From Antedon mediterranea (lineage: Eukaryota; Echinodermata; Crinoidea; Comatulida; Antedonidae): a stretch of DNA of 64,000 nucleotides. A program made the position numbers and the translations under genes. The stretch is taken from contig NC_092680.1 in the NCBI RefSeq assembly GCF_964355755.1, forward strand, positions 2,023,001 through 2,087,000, written 5' to 3'. Below are positions 34,963 through 48,108 of the stretch, piece by piece. How positions within the stretch are numbered: position 1 is the stretch's first letter; every line of letters starts with the position of its first letter. A model generated the notes under the pieces. That model searched no databases, had not been told where the DNA came from, and worked only from the letters and a program-made list of their open reading frames with translations.

Positions 34963-36176
34963 ATGGGATCTAAAAATATATATTATTCAGATTATTATTA
35001 TGATGAAGAGTTTGAGTATAGGTATGTTTTTATTTTCAAAATAACATCATATATTGTCAATTTGTGTAAGTATTTTTTTTCAGGCCTCCAACTTCAGTCT
35101 CACTCTCAGTCAGCAGTCGGCTCAGGCTCAGCTAGCTGGTGGTGAACACTCTCTGCACTCAGTCTCACTAAGCATGCTTAGCCAACGCCTCACTCCTTAT
35201 CTTATTTTATTTAATATTTATTTTTATATGCATTGCAGGCATGTAATACTACCTAAAGACATAACTAAACTTGTTCCAAAGTCACATTTAATGACCGAGA
35301 AAGAATGGCGAGGTATTGGTGTTCAACAGTCTCAAGGCTGGGTACACTATATGATGCATGAACCAGGTAAATTATTACTTTTTAATTAATATTTTTTTAT
35401 CCAGAAATTATGTACACCAAAAAAATATATATTAATGTTCCAAGCAGACAGGGTTCGAAATTTGTTTCTGGTATTTTTTTTTTTTTTTAACATTTTTGTT
35501 TTACTCACCATCTTCTTTTTTATTGACCTGGCCATCGTCTTTTCTCATCATTTTCCTAGAGGAATGGTGTTTTTTTTAGGTTACGAGGGCCGGAGGCCTA
35601 AGAAAGAGGGCCTTGTTGGCCCGATCGGGTCATTAGGCATTTCTTTTTTATCAATTTCAGGAGGGTTTTTATTTACATTGTTTAATGGATTTGACTGTTT
35701 AAACGCCTCAATTCAACAAATCCGTTAAAAATATATATAAATCTCTTTGATGTTTGGGCTTACATGTTTATAGTTTTTTATATAATATTACGTCCTCTAG
35801 GCTATATTGGAAGAAGACAGGTACTGTATTCAATTGATAGGTTTTCAAAATAGAGCTGTAAACATATTTGGTGTATTTCCAATTTTTCTTATAAAAAAAA
35901 CTAAAAGTTAACATCACTTTAACACTAAGAAATAATATATTGTTGTACTACAGGTAGCTGCAAATGGGTGCTAAGAAGAATGGTAAGGTTAGGAAGATTG
36001 CCCACATGGGTGCTACTGTTGGTGAAATACCAGCACATATACCCATGAAAGATGTTTAATTAATTTGTAATTTTTAATGCAACTCTATTGTCTTTGCAGA
36101 GCCACATATTCTATTATTCAAGAGAGCAATAACAAAGCCGTTGCAGACATTACAGGACAATAAGCAAAAAAGGTGA
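34963..36176 (+). CDS. CKS1B: Cyclin-dependent kinases regulatory subunit (CKS1/2)
   Basis: Exons 34963-35021, 35239-35366 and 36100-36176, 87 residues. Recognised pieces are [49 protein letters not shown] and [17 protein letters not shown]. It includes the HxPEPH hinge strand that mediates strand exchange and the phosphate-binding pocket residues of the family. It binds CDK1/2 and adapts them to phosphorylated substrates and, for CKS1, to SCF-Skp2. Vertebrate CKS1B and CKS2 split later, so the symbol is approximate. The C-terminal tail is about eight residues longer than human. Intron 2 contains AT-rich sequence and a short ORF at 35964-36059. Confidence 0.95.
35964..36059 (+). CDS. Short ORF in CKS intron 2 (31 codons), unrecognised
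   Basis: ATG to TAA open frame ([20 protein letters not shown], then [11 protein letters not shown]) preceded by a good acceptor (CTACAG, 35947-35952). I do not recognise it. It may be noise or an alternative CKS exon. Low confidence. Confidence 0.15.
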   Translation: MGAKKNGKVRKIAHMGATVGEIPAHIPMKDV

Positions 36177-36463
36177 AGAGGCTGCTCAGTTACCAGCTAG
36201 AAACAAAGACATTTGTAAATATATCCTGCGCAAATATAAATGAACAGTAACACCATCGCCTCGAAGAAGAAATATTTTTGAATATTTAAATAATTTAGCT
36301 TTATTAAAAAAAAAAGTTTCTACAATAGCACATCATTCATGTATGTCGAACAAATGTTATTACAGTATTTGGAAACCAGAAAAATGTTTACCCTCATTCA
36401 GCACGTTGTAACTTATAAATGAGATTTAACTTAATTGATAATTTATCTTATTTTTTAGTAGTA

Positions 36464-37782
36464 CAGTCAACTCTCCCAATACCGGACACCCTTGGGCGGG
36501 CATATATTTTCCGGTTTTTCGAAAGTCCGGTTTCCTGAAAACATTTTTAAAGTCATCACGTTGTCACTGAAAATACTTTGAATCACCGGTCCGAATGCTG
36601 CCCGGTACGGACTCCTAGCGTAGGGAAGGCCTAGGCTATGATTGTGTCAATCTAGTTTTAATTAAATAAATACTGATAGGCCTAGGCCTACTTTATTAAT
36701 ATTAAGCTAATTCAATTTACCTTTTTTAAAAGTTACATTATTTACTGTACCAATAAAACATGTTACAATAGTAAATTATTGTTTCTCAATGTGTTTTTAA
36801 CGGCAAAAAGGCCTACGTACGTACGTACGGTGAACATAATTTCGGTCTGTTTATTGTTTTTCGTGAGCTAGCTAGCAGCAGCAGCAGCAGCATGGTGGTG
36901 GGGGTGATAAGGGCTTTGATTGATGCGCATGTGCAGAGGTGTCATAACCAAATAAAAACGCCCACACCTAGACCACATGTTTTTTAAGCTCCTTTATTTT
37001 GACGTAATTTGATAGCAATAAACGAGCCAAGCAATAATGTAATGACACAATAATTAATTGGTAACATTTCAAAGTTTATTAACACTAGTTAAGTCAAGTT
37101 CATTCCGTTTACGTTTTGCCATAATGATTTCCAAATTTATAATGATGCACATTTTTAGTGAAACATTCCTTTTTAAAGTCCTATTGCAATTGTGAATTTA
37201 ACAATGAATAATTTAAACAAAACAAAGACACAAAGTGGAATGTAAATTGAACTTTATTAAAAAACAATTCATATGCTAAAAAACAGGGAGTTGTTAACAA
37301 CTCCCTGCTAAAAACAATAGACATTAAGACATAGCGCTTCGATGTGAAAAAGCCCACCGCAGTTCGATACGGAACAAAGCAATTGCCGCCTCGTGGGTTA
37401 ACAATGAACTGACCTGTCAATCACAGTGTAGTGCTCCATGGCAACATTATTTGATCGTACCGCGAAACGTCGCGCACTTCATGCATGGTGAGGGTATGGT
37501 TAAAAGCTTTTGTACATTGTGAATGTATTGAATCCGAGTCAGCGACGACGATGTTGCGTTGTTTTCGTAAATATTTGGAGTTTTTTAACTGTCAGTCCGG
37601 TTTTCAGACGCTAATTTTCGTGTTTTGTACTTCATAATTTGTCCGGATTCCGGAATTGGGTATTCCGGTTTTCATAATAAATTACAGTACATTTAGAATA
37701 GGGACAAATTGGGCCCCCCAAAAAAGTCCGGTTTTTCGTGAATTCCGGTTTTGGGAGAGTCCGGTATTGGGAGAGTTGACTG
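36464..37782. mobile_element. Pogo/Tigger-like non-autonomous DNA transposon
   Basis: Ends CAGTCAACTCTCCCAATACC and GGTATTGGGAGAGTTGACTG are perfect inverted repeats flanked by TA on both sides. The CAGT start and TA target fit the pogo branch of Tc1/mariner. The 1.3 kb interior has a (AGC)n run near 36870 and no transposase frame. It lies in the CKS/AFG2B spacer (36177-38628), otherwise non-coding. Confidence 0.8.
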
Positions 37783-37872
37783 TACTGTACTAGTTTATTT
37801 CATTGACTTGATTATATGCGTAATGTTATAGTGAAAGAACAAATTAATTTTACAATATTTATGTACTGTGTA

Positions 37873-37992
37873 AAGCTCTGTCTACATTATCAAACTTTAT
37901 GTGACAAAAAAGTGATATGACATCATCATGTCCATATATGGGCACATCACTTTTTTTCACATAAAGATTGATAGTGTAGATAAAGCTTTAAG
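37873..37992. mobile_element. TIR-A MITE, short symmetric copy
   Basis: Both ends carry the AAACTTTATGTGAC-type arm, so it is nearly a perfect palindrome of about 120 bp. Confidence 0.83.
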
Positions 37993-38331
37993 ATGTTAAG
38001 AAAATATAAATTTATTTTGGATATAAAAAAAGTCTTTACAGTATCATTAAATGATTTATGATTGAATTGATATTAGAAGTAGAACATAATGTGTTATGTA
38101 ACAATGTCTATATTAGAATGATTTAAAGGGAGAACTTGTTTTTGTAAGCATGTATAAGTCATGCTGATTGTAATTTGTGTATATGTACAGTATTGTTTGT
38201 TATCTTCAACTGTGGCTTTACCGAAATGAATAAACCACAATTGAACGAATGAATATATCTGACTCCGTATTGCTTTATTTTTCATGATATTCCATATTTT
38301 GAAAAATTATTTTGTTGGGGCTGAAATGTGA

Positions 38332-38470
38332 ATACTGTCTACACTATCAAACTTTATGATGGCAAAAAAATGTGATGTGCCCATGGAAATGATGATGTCA
38401 TATCACTACGATATTTGGGCACATCACACTTATTTGGCAAACTAGTTTGATAGTGTAGACAGAGCTTACA
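38332..38470 (-). mobile_element. TIR-A MITE copy
   Basis: Both ends present, in the CKS/AFG2B tail-to-tail spacer. Confidence 0.85.
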
Positions 38471-38628
38471 ACAATGTTATAATAATGAGAGAGCCCTTAA
38501 ACTGCTGTCTGTCAACTCTATTTAAAAAGTGAGTTTTAACCAAAAAAAGAAAGCACTTAGAAACTGAGTGAAGTACTTGGCAAAATTTATCAATTTCTGT
38601 TTAATATCTCATTCATTCGTTGATCTGA

Positions 38629-41600
38629 TCAATTTTTTCCATTTGCAAATTTACTATATTTTTCAACTTGACTTGTTGAGAGAGATGGTTTAGTTGTAAT
38701 CAAGGCTGTTTTAAAGTGAGACTGCGTAACCCCACTCACCCCGAGTCCATCCTGTTGTAGAGCAGTTAGTGCAGCCTATAAAAAACAACAGTTTCAAATT
38801 AATTAATTTTCAACATAGTAATAGAAAATAGTCAATTGGTCGCGTTCAACATGTACATTTCAGCAAAGGGAAACTGCTCTTCAAATTAAACTGAGTAAAG
38901 CTATGTCTGTTTGAATGTAGATATTTCCACATGATAACAAATTCTTCCCAAAATTAAATTAAAACTGTGTAATTCACCTATTTAATTACAGTATTTTAAA
39001 ATTTAACCAAGAACATTTGTACTGCCGATAATCTGCTAGCAGTAGGACTACATATTAATACTGTACATGTTTGTTTGCCTTTGTGTTCTATTAACATTAC
39101 CTCTCTGCATAGATTCTCAAGGTCTGCTCCACTATATAAAACAGTTTCCTTTGCAATCTCTTCTAGATTTAGCTCCTCGGTTTGTGGTATTTTCTTGGTG
39201 TACACTTGCAAAATTCTGAGCCGAGCCTGCAAAAGATCATTTCAATTGAGGTAATATCAATTAATAGTAATACCTGTGTTTCCAATTACTTTACCAATTA
39301 ACTTGGCTCTCTGATGCAAAGCTACCACGAAACAAATACTAAAACACAAGATGTAATAGAGTTGGTCATGTAAAGTGGTTGTACAATGGAGTATTGAAGA
39401 AAGCATGGATGGAAACTTTTAATTTGTAATTGTAACATATACCTCGTAATCTGGTGGTGGTACGTATACAATTCTGTCCAGTCTACCGGGTCTCATGATG
39501 GCGCTATCAATCAACTCAGGCCTGTTGGTGGCAGCAACGACTATTACATTTTTATTCATATCATTATTTTTCACAACCTACACAAATTGAATAGTAATTT
39601 ATTAATTTCTACTGTAGTAAGGCAAGTTCGTTTTTCATGTACAAACAATCAACGGCATAATGTCCTATCTGAAGGACTATAGAATGAGATGCACTTCATT
39701 TAAGGGCACTGACCAGATGGCAAATGCAGGTCTCAAAATAGTTCTTCTCTATTTTGCTCTTACAATATAATCACATATATGATATCGTATATAAACAAGT
39801 TTGAATTATACCTTCATATTTAACTCTGTTTCATCTTCTTCACATATCTTTTCATTTCGTCCAACACGATCCTGAATAGACACACCTAAGCCATCCATTT
39901 CAGTTAGGAGGGTCGATAAGACTCTCTGTTGCACCCCTTTCTTACCACCCTGCGATCTGTTACCAATAATAGAATCAATTTCATCTAAAAAAATGATAGA
40001 TGGTGCTCCAATGCGAGCATGATGAAATATCTGTAAAACAAATTATAGAAGATTATTCCATTGATCACATAGAAGGCAATTGCAACCATAATAAGGATTC
40101 TACTGTTAAAGCTGTGTCTACACTATCAAACTTTATGTGACAAAAAAATATGATGTGCCTATATCATGATGATGTCAAATCACTACCATATTTGGACACA
40201 CCGCACTTTTTTTGTCAAACTAGTTTGATAGTGTAGACAGAGCTTTATAGTATTGAAAACAGATGAGGTTATGGTACAGTCAACCGCACATGTAATTTAA
40301 AATTTACTGTACTGTGTTGTAAATCATGTATTATTTGGTATGGCGATGATCAACATAAAACACATTGTTTCCTATCAGCAAGGTCAGGTCAGGTCACCTT
40401 AATTTGTCTGTCGCAATGTTTGAAGACTATCCCATTCTTGAAACTTACCTCAGCCACGGTTTTCTCCGAGTCTCCAACGTACGGAGAAAAGAGCTGAGCA
40501 GCGCTGACTGAAAAGAATGTGGCATTGCAGGAAGTTGCAGCAGCTTTTACTAGTGTCGTTTTGCAGCAACCTGGGGGGCCATAAAGTAACACTCCTCTAG
40601 GTGTTTGTATCCCTAGCTTCACAAATGATTCTGCATGCTGCAGTGGCCACTCTAAATCCTAAAGAGAAAAATGTTTAAATTTAACATAACATTCTTTATT
40701 CATCAGCAGAACCAATGAAGTCACAATATTTTATATGAATGCGACTCTATTACCCCTTTCACACCAAAACTCTGGAGTGTCTCCAGAGTTTTGCTTTTTG
40801 TGTGAAAGGGGTATATGTCTCACATCATCTTGATTGTCAAGCTTTGCTATATTTAACAATTCACTGGTACCTGTTTTAGTTTGCTCTTGACATCATCCAG
40901 TCCTCCAATATCTTCCCAAGACACTGGTCTAAGATCCACCTTCCAGCTGGCTTGTCTTTGTGTTGAAGGGGCAATCAATCCTAGCGCTTGCTGGAAATCA
41001 TCCCAATTTACAATTGGTTTCGTCTGCAATAAAATGATTAGAACGTTGAGGGGAAGAGAGTACACAACGAATTGAATCTACCTGAGCCAACCTGAGCATA
41101 TATAAAATGAATATGAGTAAGAATTCTCTAAAAATTCAGCGTGACCCTAATTCACAGCAGTGCTTATTATACCAGCTTTCTCCCAATGCTGGTTTTTCCA
41201 GCTAGTTCAGATCCAGATGCACCAGATTAAATTGGCTCCAGTCAGTATTAAAAATGATTTAGGAAAATATAACACAAACACTTGTCTAGTAGTGGTATAG
41301 TAGACTACTGGTCAGTAGGTCTAGAAATTACAAACAACAAGAGCAAACAGAAGGTACTGTTTACTTTGTTAATTTTTCCTCAACACAGTTTTGATGGATT
41401 CTAGGACCCGACCAATGCCACAATATGTGTAGATCGTCGAAAATTGAAAACTTCTGATCGTAAACAAACCTGATGACCAGCTGTAATAGTTGACAGATTA
41501 ATTCTGTGCAGTGCCTGAAATGAAGCTTCACGGCAAAGAGATGCTAAATCTGCTCCTACGTAGCCATTGGTCATTTCTGCCAACCTGTCAAGTTTTACGC

Positions 41601-43272
41601 TTGAAGCTAAATGAAGCTTGTTAGTGTGTATTTGCAGGATTTCTTGTCTTTGTTCTCTGCTTGGGACACTTATAACAATCTGTAACAAAACAAAAGGGTA
41701 ATTTGTTAACATTTCCTACTACCATAAAAAGCTTTCTAGTTTTGTGATATTGTGTTGATTGTGGAACAAAAAAGCGGCAATATACAGTATATGGTTAACA
41801 TTATAAGCAACCTCTATTCAATTTTTTGGGTCCCAAAGGTGTCCTTTTAATAGCAGGGTTTGTAATGACAATTATTTTTACACGGCCCATGCAGAGCCAT
41901 AAAAAGCAATGTGCATTTCAATTGATGCAATAAATCCATTTTTTACATACAGTGTAAAGCTCTGTCTACACTACCAAGTTTGTTTGACAAAAAAGTGTGA
42001 TGTGCCCAAATATGGTAATGATATGCTTAATTATGAAAGTGAAATAACATCATCATGTCCATATAAGGGCATGTCACATTTTTTGTCACATAAATTTGAT
42101 AGTGTTGACAGAGATTTACATACCTCTCTATCAAATCTTCCAGGTCTGCGCAGAGCAGGGTCAATAGCATTGGGTCTGTTGGTAGCACCAATAACCACAA
42201 AATCATGTTTCTCCCCAATGCCATCCATCACTGTCAACAACTGAGCAACCACACGATTTTCATGAGATCCACTGTCCATACCTCTTTTAGGACAGAGGGC
42301 ATCAAGTTCATCAATGAACAAGATTACTGCTCCATTAGCAGCTTTCTTTTGTGCTTTTTGAAATGCCTTTCTCAGATTCTCTTCACTCTCTCCAGGACGA
42401 GGACCAAATATGTCAGAGCCATTTAGAAGAACGATAGATGCCATACAATCTTCAGCTATTGATTTAACCAGTAATGTCTTTCCGACTCCAGGAGGTCCGT
42501 GCAACAGGATACCTTTGGGAACTGTTATCCCAATTTGTTTAAACGTTTCTCTTTCACTGAAACAACCATCAATTAGGTTCTTAAGGAGTTTGTGCTCTTT
42601 TGATAAAGCACCAACGTGCGACATTTTCTCTTTGGCAGCCAAAGCAATCTTCTCAAGACTGCTGCAACCCACAACATTTATTTCTGTTCTTTGTGTTATA
42701 ATGCCACATTCAAAGTCAGTTGGGTCTTTTATATGATGTTCATCCGCAGATAATTGTTCGTCCAAGGTGGCGCCAGATTCTATCGAGTAGCTTTCTATAC
42801 TAATCGCTGATATACCAAGTAGGCTAGAAAAAGGTTTAAAATGCTTCAAAGACACAATGCAATCTTTTCTTACAACCACATTTTCAAGAACAGTTTGAAG
42901 ATGGGAAATATCATTGCAATCTGATGATACATTTTTTAGCAATCTAATATTCAGTTTTGACAGCCGTTTGATGTTCCGTACTGGACAAATATCATAGTGT
43001 CTTCTTTGACAGCTGGTTTCTAAAACGGCTTCATCCATCCTAAATGTATCAAAGGTTAAAGTTACTGATGAATCAAATTGTATAAAACCTTTTTTTCGAT
43101 CAGACCTTGGCCAAATTACACAAATAAATTGTTTGTTTTCTTCTTTAGTAAGAACGACAACATCTCTTATTTTCAGGTTTAATTTCTTCATGGCTTCAGG
43201 TCCGATGTAACATCTTTGAACATTCTTGTACGAACTTGGCAACGGTATATTGATCAAATCTAGCGTTTCCAT
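38629..43272 (-). CDS. AFG2B: AAA ATPase AFG2B (SPATA5L1), tandem AAA domains
   Basis: Eight exons in transcript order: 43272-42124, 41679-41470, 41023-40871, 40658-40449, 40030-39812, 39577-39443, 39226-39101 and 38775-38629. The total is 782 codons, all phase 0 and closing on TGA. Residues 1-200 are a diverged N-domain. The first AAA has Walker A GPPGVGKT, Walker B ILFIDELD and [21 protein letters not shown]. The second has [16 protein letters not shown] and [20 protein letters not shown]. The Cys in the second P-loop is shared by this family (human GPPGCSKT). AFG2B works with AFG2A and partner proteins in ribosome maturation and protein unfolding. Intron 1 and intron 5 carry TIR-A copies (41954-42118, 40107-40247). 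Confidence 0.95.
40107..40247 (-). mobile_element. TIR-A MITE copy
   Basis: Both ends present, in an AFG2B intron. Confidence 0.86.
41954..42118 (+). mobile_element. TIR-A MITE copy
   Basis: Ends 4 bp before the AFG2B intron 1 donor on the minus strand (donor GT at 42123-42122). Confidence 0.85.
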
Positions 43273-43986
43273 CTTTAATATCTTTACCCTGTTTTTAAAA
43301 CAAATATAAATAAAACCGGCAAACGACTTTCTTTCTGTTAGTGTTTAAATATTATTTGGCATGACCGAGTGTGTAAAATAAATAGCATTTCTGTAAACAT
43401 GGTTAATTGTAAATCCCCATGGATAATTTGATAAAATGTTAGAGGACACATAATCGACCATTCCCATTGAAAAAAAACAAGTAAAATTTACCACCAAAAT
43501 TATAAATAACAATTATTTATAGTTTTATGCAAAAACTATATTTGTCAAATTTAGAAAATTGATTTCATGCAACACACTGGTGACTGGTGTTTGGCTTAAT
43601 ATTCAATCAAATGAGATGTGAAAACCCTACTATCTAATAAGTTTGTCAGTCAGATCAATAACACCCTCCTCCAACCAACACTCCTCCCTTATAATCCACC
43701 TTTCAAAAATGAAAAAAAAACACATGGCATTTAAATTGATTAAAAACAAACGCCCTCAAGTGCCTGAGTAGGAGGCATTTACTATTTACCCGTTATAAAT
43801 TACATTATATTTTCAAGATTTTATGCTATAGAATAATTTTTGGGAATAAGTATCATCAAATCAAACAATTTAAATATGTAAATATAGGCATAATGGTTTA
43901 TACAACTAGGTAGAAATTATAAAGTTATGAATCTTACAATTCGTTTATGTACGGCCGCCTGTAATTTAGACAAGCTGTAATACAAA
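43273..43986. promoter_or_regulatory. Head-to-head AFG2B/MRPL54 spacer
   Basis: The 714 bp between two divergent start codons must hold both promoters and both 5'UTRs. It is AT-rich. I see no TATA box, CCAAT cluster or named motif with confidence. Confidence 0.45.
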
Positions 43987-46900
43987 ATGGCAGCGTACAT
44001 GATGAATAAATCGCTGTTTTTTCGCTTTCTTAAAAGAGGTGTAATTCAGCAGAACATGATACCAATTCCTGTTGCACAATATGCCAAGAAAGCTGGTAAT
44101 GCATTGTCATTTATTTCTTTTTGGTTTCGTGTTTTAACAACGTTGTTTAAATTTAAATGTTAGCTAGGCTAGAGACTACTCATGCTAGCTGCATGTCGCA
44201 ATGATAGAAAGTCATTGATGCGTGACACTTTGGTTGTATGAAGTACGAGTCGTTTCGCCCCTATATATTAATTTTACAATTTTTAATGAGGAAACAAACT
44301 GGTTTATTATAGATTTAAAATAATTAATAACACATCAGTGAGTCTAATTTAGTAATTTCTTTAAAGATGTATTGTCCCCCTGAAAAAAAATTTTTTTTCA
44401 ATATTTTTGTTGAATAGGCCATTTTAATTGCACATAAAAGTTATTCACTTTGACCTCAATTTGGATTGAAAAAAATAATTTTTTACACGGGAAAATCGCA
44501 ATTTAATGCAAAAATTAACCAACCGGAAGCTATTTGTCTGGAAGACAAATGTGTTCCGGTTTAATTTAACCCTTGACCTGAGTTAGCTCATAAATATTCA
44601 TATTGTATGGATACATCATGTGGATGATGATGCTTTCCAAATCAACAGCCAACAACGATAGCAATGCGTGCGTGCGAGAGAGTCGAGTAGTGATGCGAGA
44701 CGAATCTTGAAGAAAACACGAAAACTATAGCTAGCAGAATGCTAAGTTAGAATTACAGTTAGTAACTTTGATGTTGAATCTTATTCATTTAGGTGAGTTT
44801 TTGTTTCGCTAACAGGAGAGGCCTAGCTAGGCCTAGGCCCGAATTTGCTGCTACTGTACTACTAGTCTACTACTACTACTAGCACTGACAGTCTCGAGTA
44901 GCCTAAACTGCTGCCTACTTCTGTCTCTAGAAGTAGAGTGTAGTAGGCCTAGGCAGTACACTGCTAGCTAGGGCTACAGTAGACCACCACCAGAAGGGAT
45001 GTATTTTTGTTTCTATCATGATGAATTGGTTTAATTTTTAAAGATTTCAACTATCTATTCGGCAGTGAAAATTTAAAAAAAAAGAAAATCTAAATATTGT
45101 TTTGGATGTTTTACTGATGCAATATTTTAAAAATATTTTCTTTATCAAATGCAATAGGTTCAAATTAACATTCCGCAAATAAACATTTTATGCAGATATT
45201 TTGACACAAATTTCTTTTTTTTTAGGTTGATTGATTGAACAATAAGAGCAAGTAGTGAGAAACATAAAATGTATCGTACAGTGGCAACATTCACAATTTA
45301 TTGAAACGTTTCTTACTATTAAAATGACACTTTGTAATGGATGTGAGCGATCTTAGAAGACTATAGCTGTCGTAATTACTGCCACAATCAACACATTGAT
45401 AATTAGTAGACAAATTGACACAAAAAACAATACAGGAATTCAATAAGATATACTGTATATATATATTTTATTAACTCCTTTTGCACTGTAATATTTACAG
45501 TAAAATTATGAAGTGTAAGTAAATTTGAAGAATTTATCCTGTGTACTGTTGTAGTAGTTTTTTTTTATTTATTGAATGTTATGTTTACAAAATAATATAC
45601 TGTACATATAATACAAACAAAATTATACAATATTTTACAAGCTGGACAAGAACATATTGGCCGAATGCAGCAGGAGAGTCGGAAATATTTTTCCTGCAAT
45701 ATCCAATCATATTCCAATACCGAGTCTATCATTGTTGTCTTTGGGTGACCTCTGTTCCAGTCTTCATCAACGTCTTTAAAAAAAGTAAAAGCAAAGTATG
45801 AAAATCTGGAAAAAATAGATCATGCATATTTAGTGCAAAATTGTGCTAGTGAAATTGCTTACTTTGACATATAGTCAAATAAGTACATATACTACCTTTC
45901 TATGGTAATTAAAACACATTACTTATAATGTTATAACTTATAAAAAGAGATAATAAATATTTGACTTACTACAGTACAGAGAACATTTGTTTGTGTTGTA
46001 AAATGGCTAAGCTGGCTTTTCCCCTCTGTCTACTTGTACAGTGCTGCTGGAAGGTTCTCCATTTCAGGCTTGTATTGCAACCATTTTCCCTGAAAAATGT
46101 TTGTTTTATTTTTATCATAAAAATTAGTTAAACAAGCTTCAACTGTAAATATATATGGTACAGCAAGCTGGCTGTATTTTCGGAATGTAGCTAAGATTGA
46201 TGGCATATAGCCTAGGCCAGTCTATGAAGAGTACAATGTATAGGGCCTAGCTGGGCATCTTCTGCAGGGACCTGATTGTCACAGTCTGCTTGCTACTAGC
46301 CTAGTAATATGCAGCAGCATGTATTAATTATTCTAGGCCTAGCCCTGAACTGAAAAAATCCCAGGCTAAGTTAATTAATTTACCTTCCTGTTATTATTGC
46401 GTTATATATATTATTATATTTAAAATAACCGTCTAGGCCTACTTACCGACAAATTAACAGCTCAGCTTTACATATTTATACGATCAGGCCAGGGAAACCC
46501 ACAGTCGAGTAGCGTCGATCTCTGGTGGTGTTGTTGTACAACGTGCATCGTCCATTGTTAGATCAGATCTCTGCTGTGTGGATGCTCATTAACATATCAT
46601 GCATATGTATGAGTTAGCTCTACCGGCCTAATTTCTGAGCCGACGAGTTCGAAAAAATGGTAAACTTATTTTGATTTTTTTATAAGCGAAATCAATATTT
46701 TTTTCGGATTTTTTTTCGGTGGAAGTGAATAACTTTATGTTAACTACAAAACGGTCTATTCAAAATTTGATTTTTTTCATCTTTATTTTTCATTTTTTGG
46801 GGGACAATACATCTTTAACATTTTTTAAATATACCTTTTTACATGAATCTAGAAATCTATTTTATTATTAATTAATCAAATAATTCTTTTAAATATTTAG

Positions 46901-47372
46901 TTAATGTTTAATAGTTACACTAATACCAATTATTGCTTCGATTAATTCTATTATTATATAATTTTATTTTTTATTGTTTATAAACAGTTATGAAACTTGA
47001 AAGAAATGTTAAGTTTCATTGTACAATTTAATAAAATGAAGTTTAATTAAATTATTAAATTACTGAGGAATTCTCTTCTTCCAATACTTAGGGAAAGCTG
47101 CAAGCAAGGCATCAGAACCAGAACCAGAAATATTTGAAGCCAAGGATCCAGAAGATCTTGTAAAATACTGCGTTGGTTTAAATTATTTCAAAGAAGGTCC
47201 TGAAATAGAACTGAAACCAGACTCTGAGTATCCAGATTGGTTATGGAACTTACATATAGGACCACCCCAGAAGTTGGATGATATGGACCCAAACACACGA
47301 CAGTACTGGAGAAAATTACGTAAAATGCACATGAAAAGGAACAATGCTCTATCAAAGGGAAAGAAATTTTAG
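43987..47372 (+). CDS. MRPL54: Mitochondrial large ribosomal subunit protein mL54
   Basis: Exons 43987-44095 and 47092-47372, 129 residues. Exon 1 gives MAAYMMNKSLFFRFLKRG, a basic and hydrophobic mitochondrial presequence. Exon 2 contains PDSEYPDWLWNLHIGPP, LDDMDPNTRQYWRKLRK and ALSKGKKF, the mL54 core (human [38 protein letters not shown]). It is a component of the mitoribosome. The 3.0 kb intron is mostly a TTAA-bounded transposon (44361-46818). Confidence 0.94.
44361..46818. mobile_element. TIR-D element, 2.5 kb, TTAA-bounded
   Basis: Ends TTAAAGATGTATTGTCCCCC and GGGGGACAATACATCTTTAA are inverted. Similarity extends inward over about 100 bp each side (GAATAGGCCATTTTAATTGC near 44412-44431 against the inverse of GTTAACTACAAAACGGTCTATTC near 46738-46760). 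TTAA at both ends is the target of piggyBac-type transposases, but no transposase ORF is visible. It fills MRPL54 intron 1. Confidence 0.75.
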
Positions 47373-48108
47373 CTGCTTTCATGAATTGTTGTCATCCAAG
47401 GCTATTGGACGATGCGATGCTGGCTGCAGTACTTAGCCCAAAAAGGTGGCGTCTCAAATAACTAATTAAGGAGAGTAACATTTATTGATGTAACTAGTGT
47501 CTCTGGTTACCTGGGTATATCCCGATACAAAACTGATCAGAAGAAAATTGGAAATGCTTAAGCTCTGTCTACACAAAGTGATGTGCCCATATGTGGACAT
47601 GATGATGTCATACCACTACCACATTTGGGCACATAACACTAATTTGACAGTGTAGGCAGAGCTTTAGAATGTTGTTACTGCACATACTCATTGGATGTAG
47701 GTGTATTCATGCACAATGCTTTTACCAATATTAAATAACAAATAACTATATAATCAAATGATTAAACAATTTGTGTACAAAAAAAACCCAAATAAACACA
47801 GCACATTACATATTTTTTCTTTTGATTATTTATTAAATAATTCACAAATTATATATTAAAGATATTTGTACCTGTAATTTATTATGTAATTAATATAAAA
47901 GATTATTACTCAAATATATAAATTCTTCATAAACTTGGGCCTATTCTAAATTAAAGTATCACAGGAATTCAGTCCAATTATCACAAATTTCCAACTGGGG
48001 ACCAAAATGTCTGGTCTCTACATAGATCATTTGTAATAATGATTTAAAATTTGTTGGTGGACTGATACCCCAGAGTAAATACACCATATTGAATAAATAA
48101 AATTGATT
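47373..48108. other. Tail-to-tail spacer MRPL54/PEX11
   Basis: 3'UTRs of convergent genes plus the TIR-A copy at 47561. An AATAAA lies at 47790-47795. No gene seen. Confidence 0.55.
47561..47669 (-). mobile_element. TIR-A MITE copy, shortened
   Basis: Left arm deleted after GTCTACAC. Right end GACAGTGTAGGCAGAGC. Confidence 0.8.

Noticed and set aside
35435-35728. 97-codon ORF in CKS intron 2
   Set aside because: Mostly poly-T encoded Phe/Leu, no recognisable domain, lies between two CKS exons.
36895-37440. Transposase remnant inside the pogo-like element
   Set aside because: The only long frame (79 codons on the minus strand) shows no DDE or helix-turn-helix features by eye.
42205-42736. 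Plus-strand ORFs of 73 and 108 codons
   Set aside because: Antisense shadows of the long first AFG2B exon.
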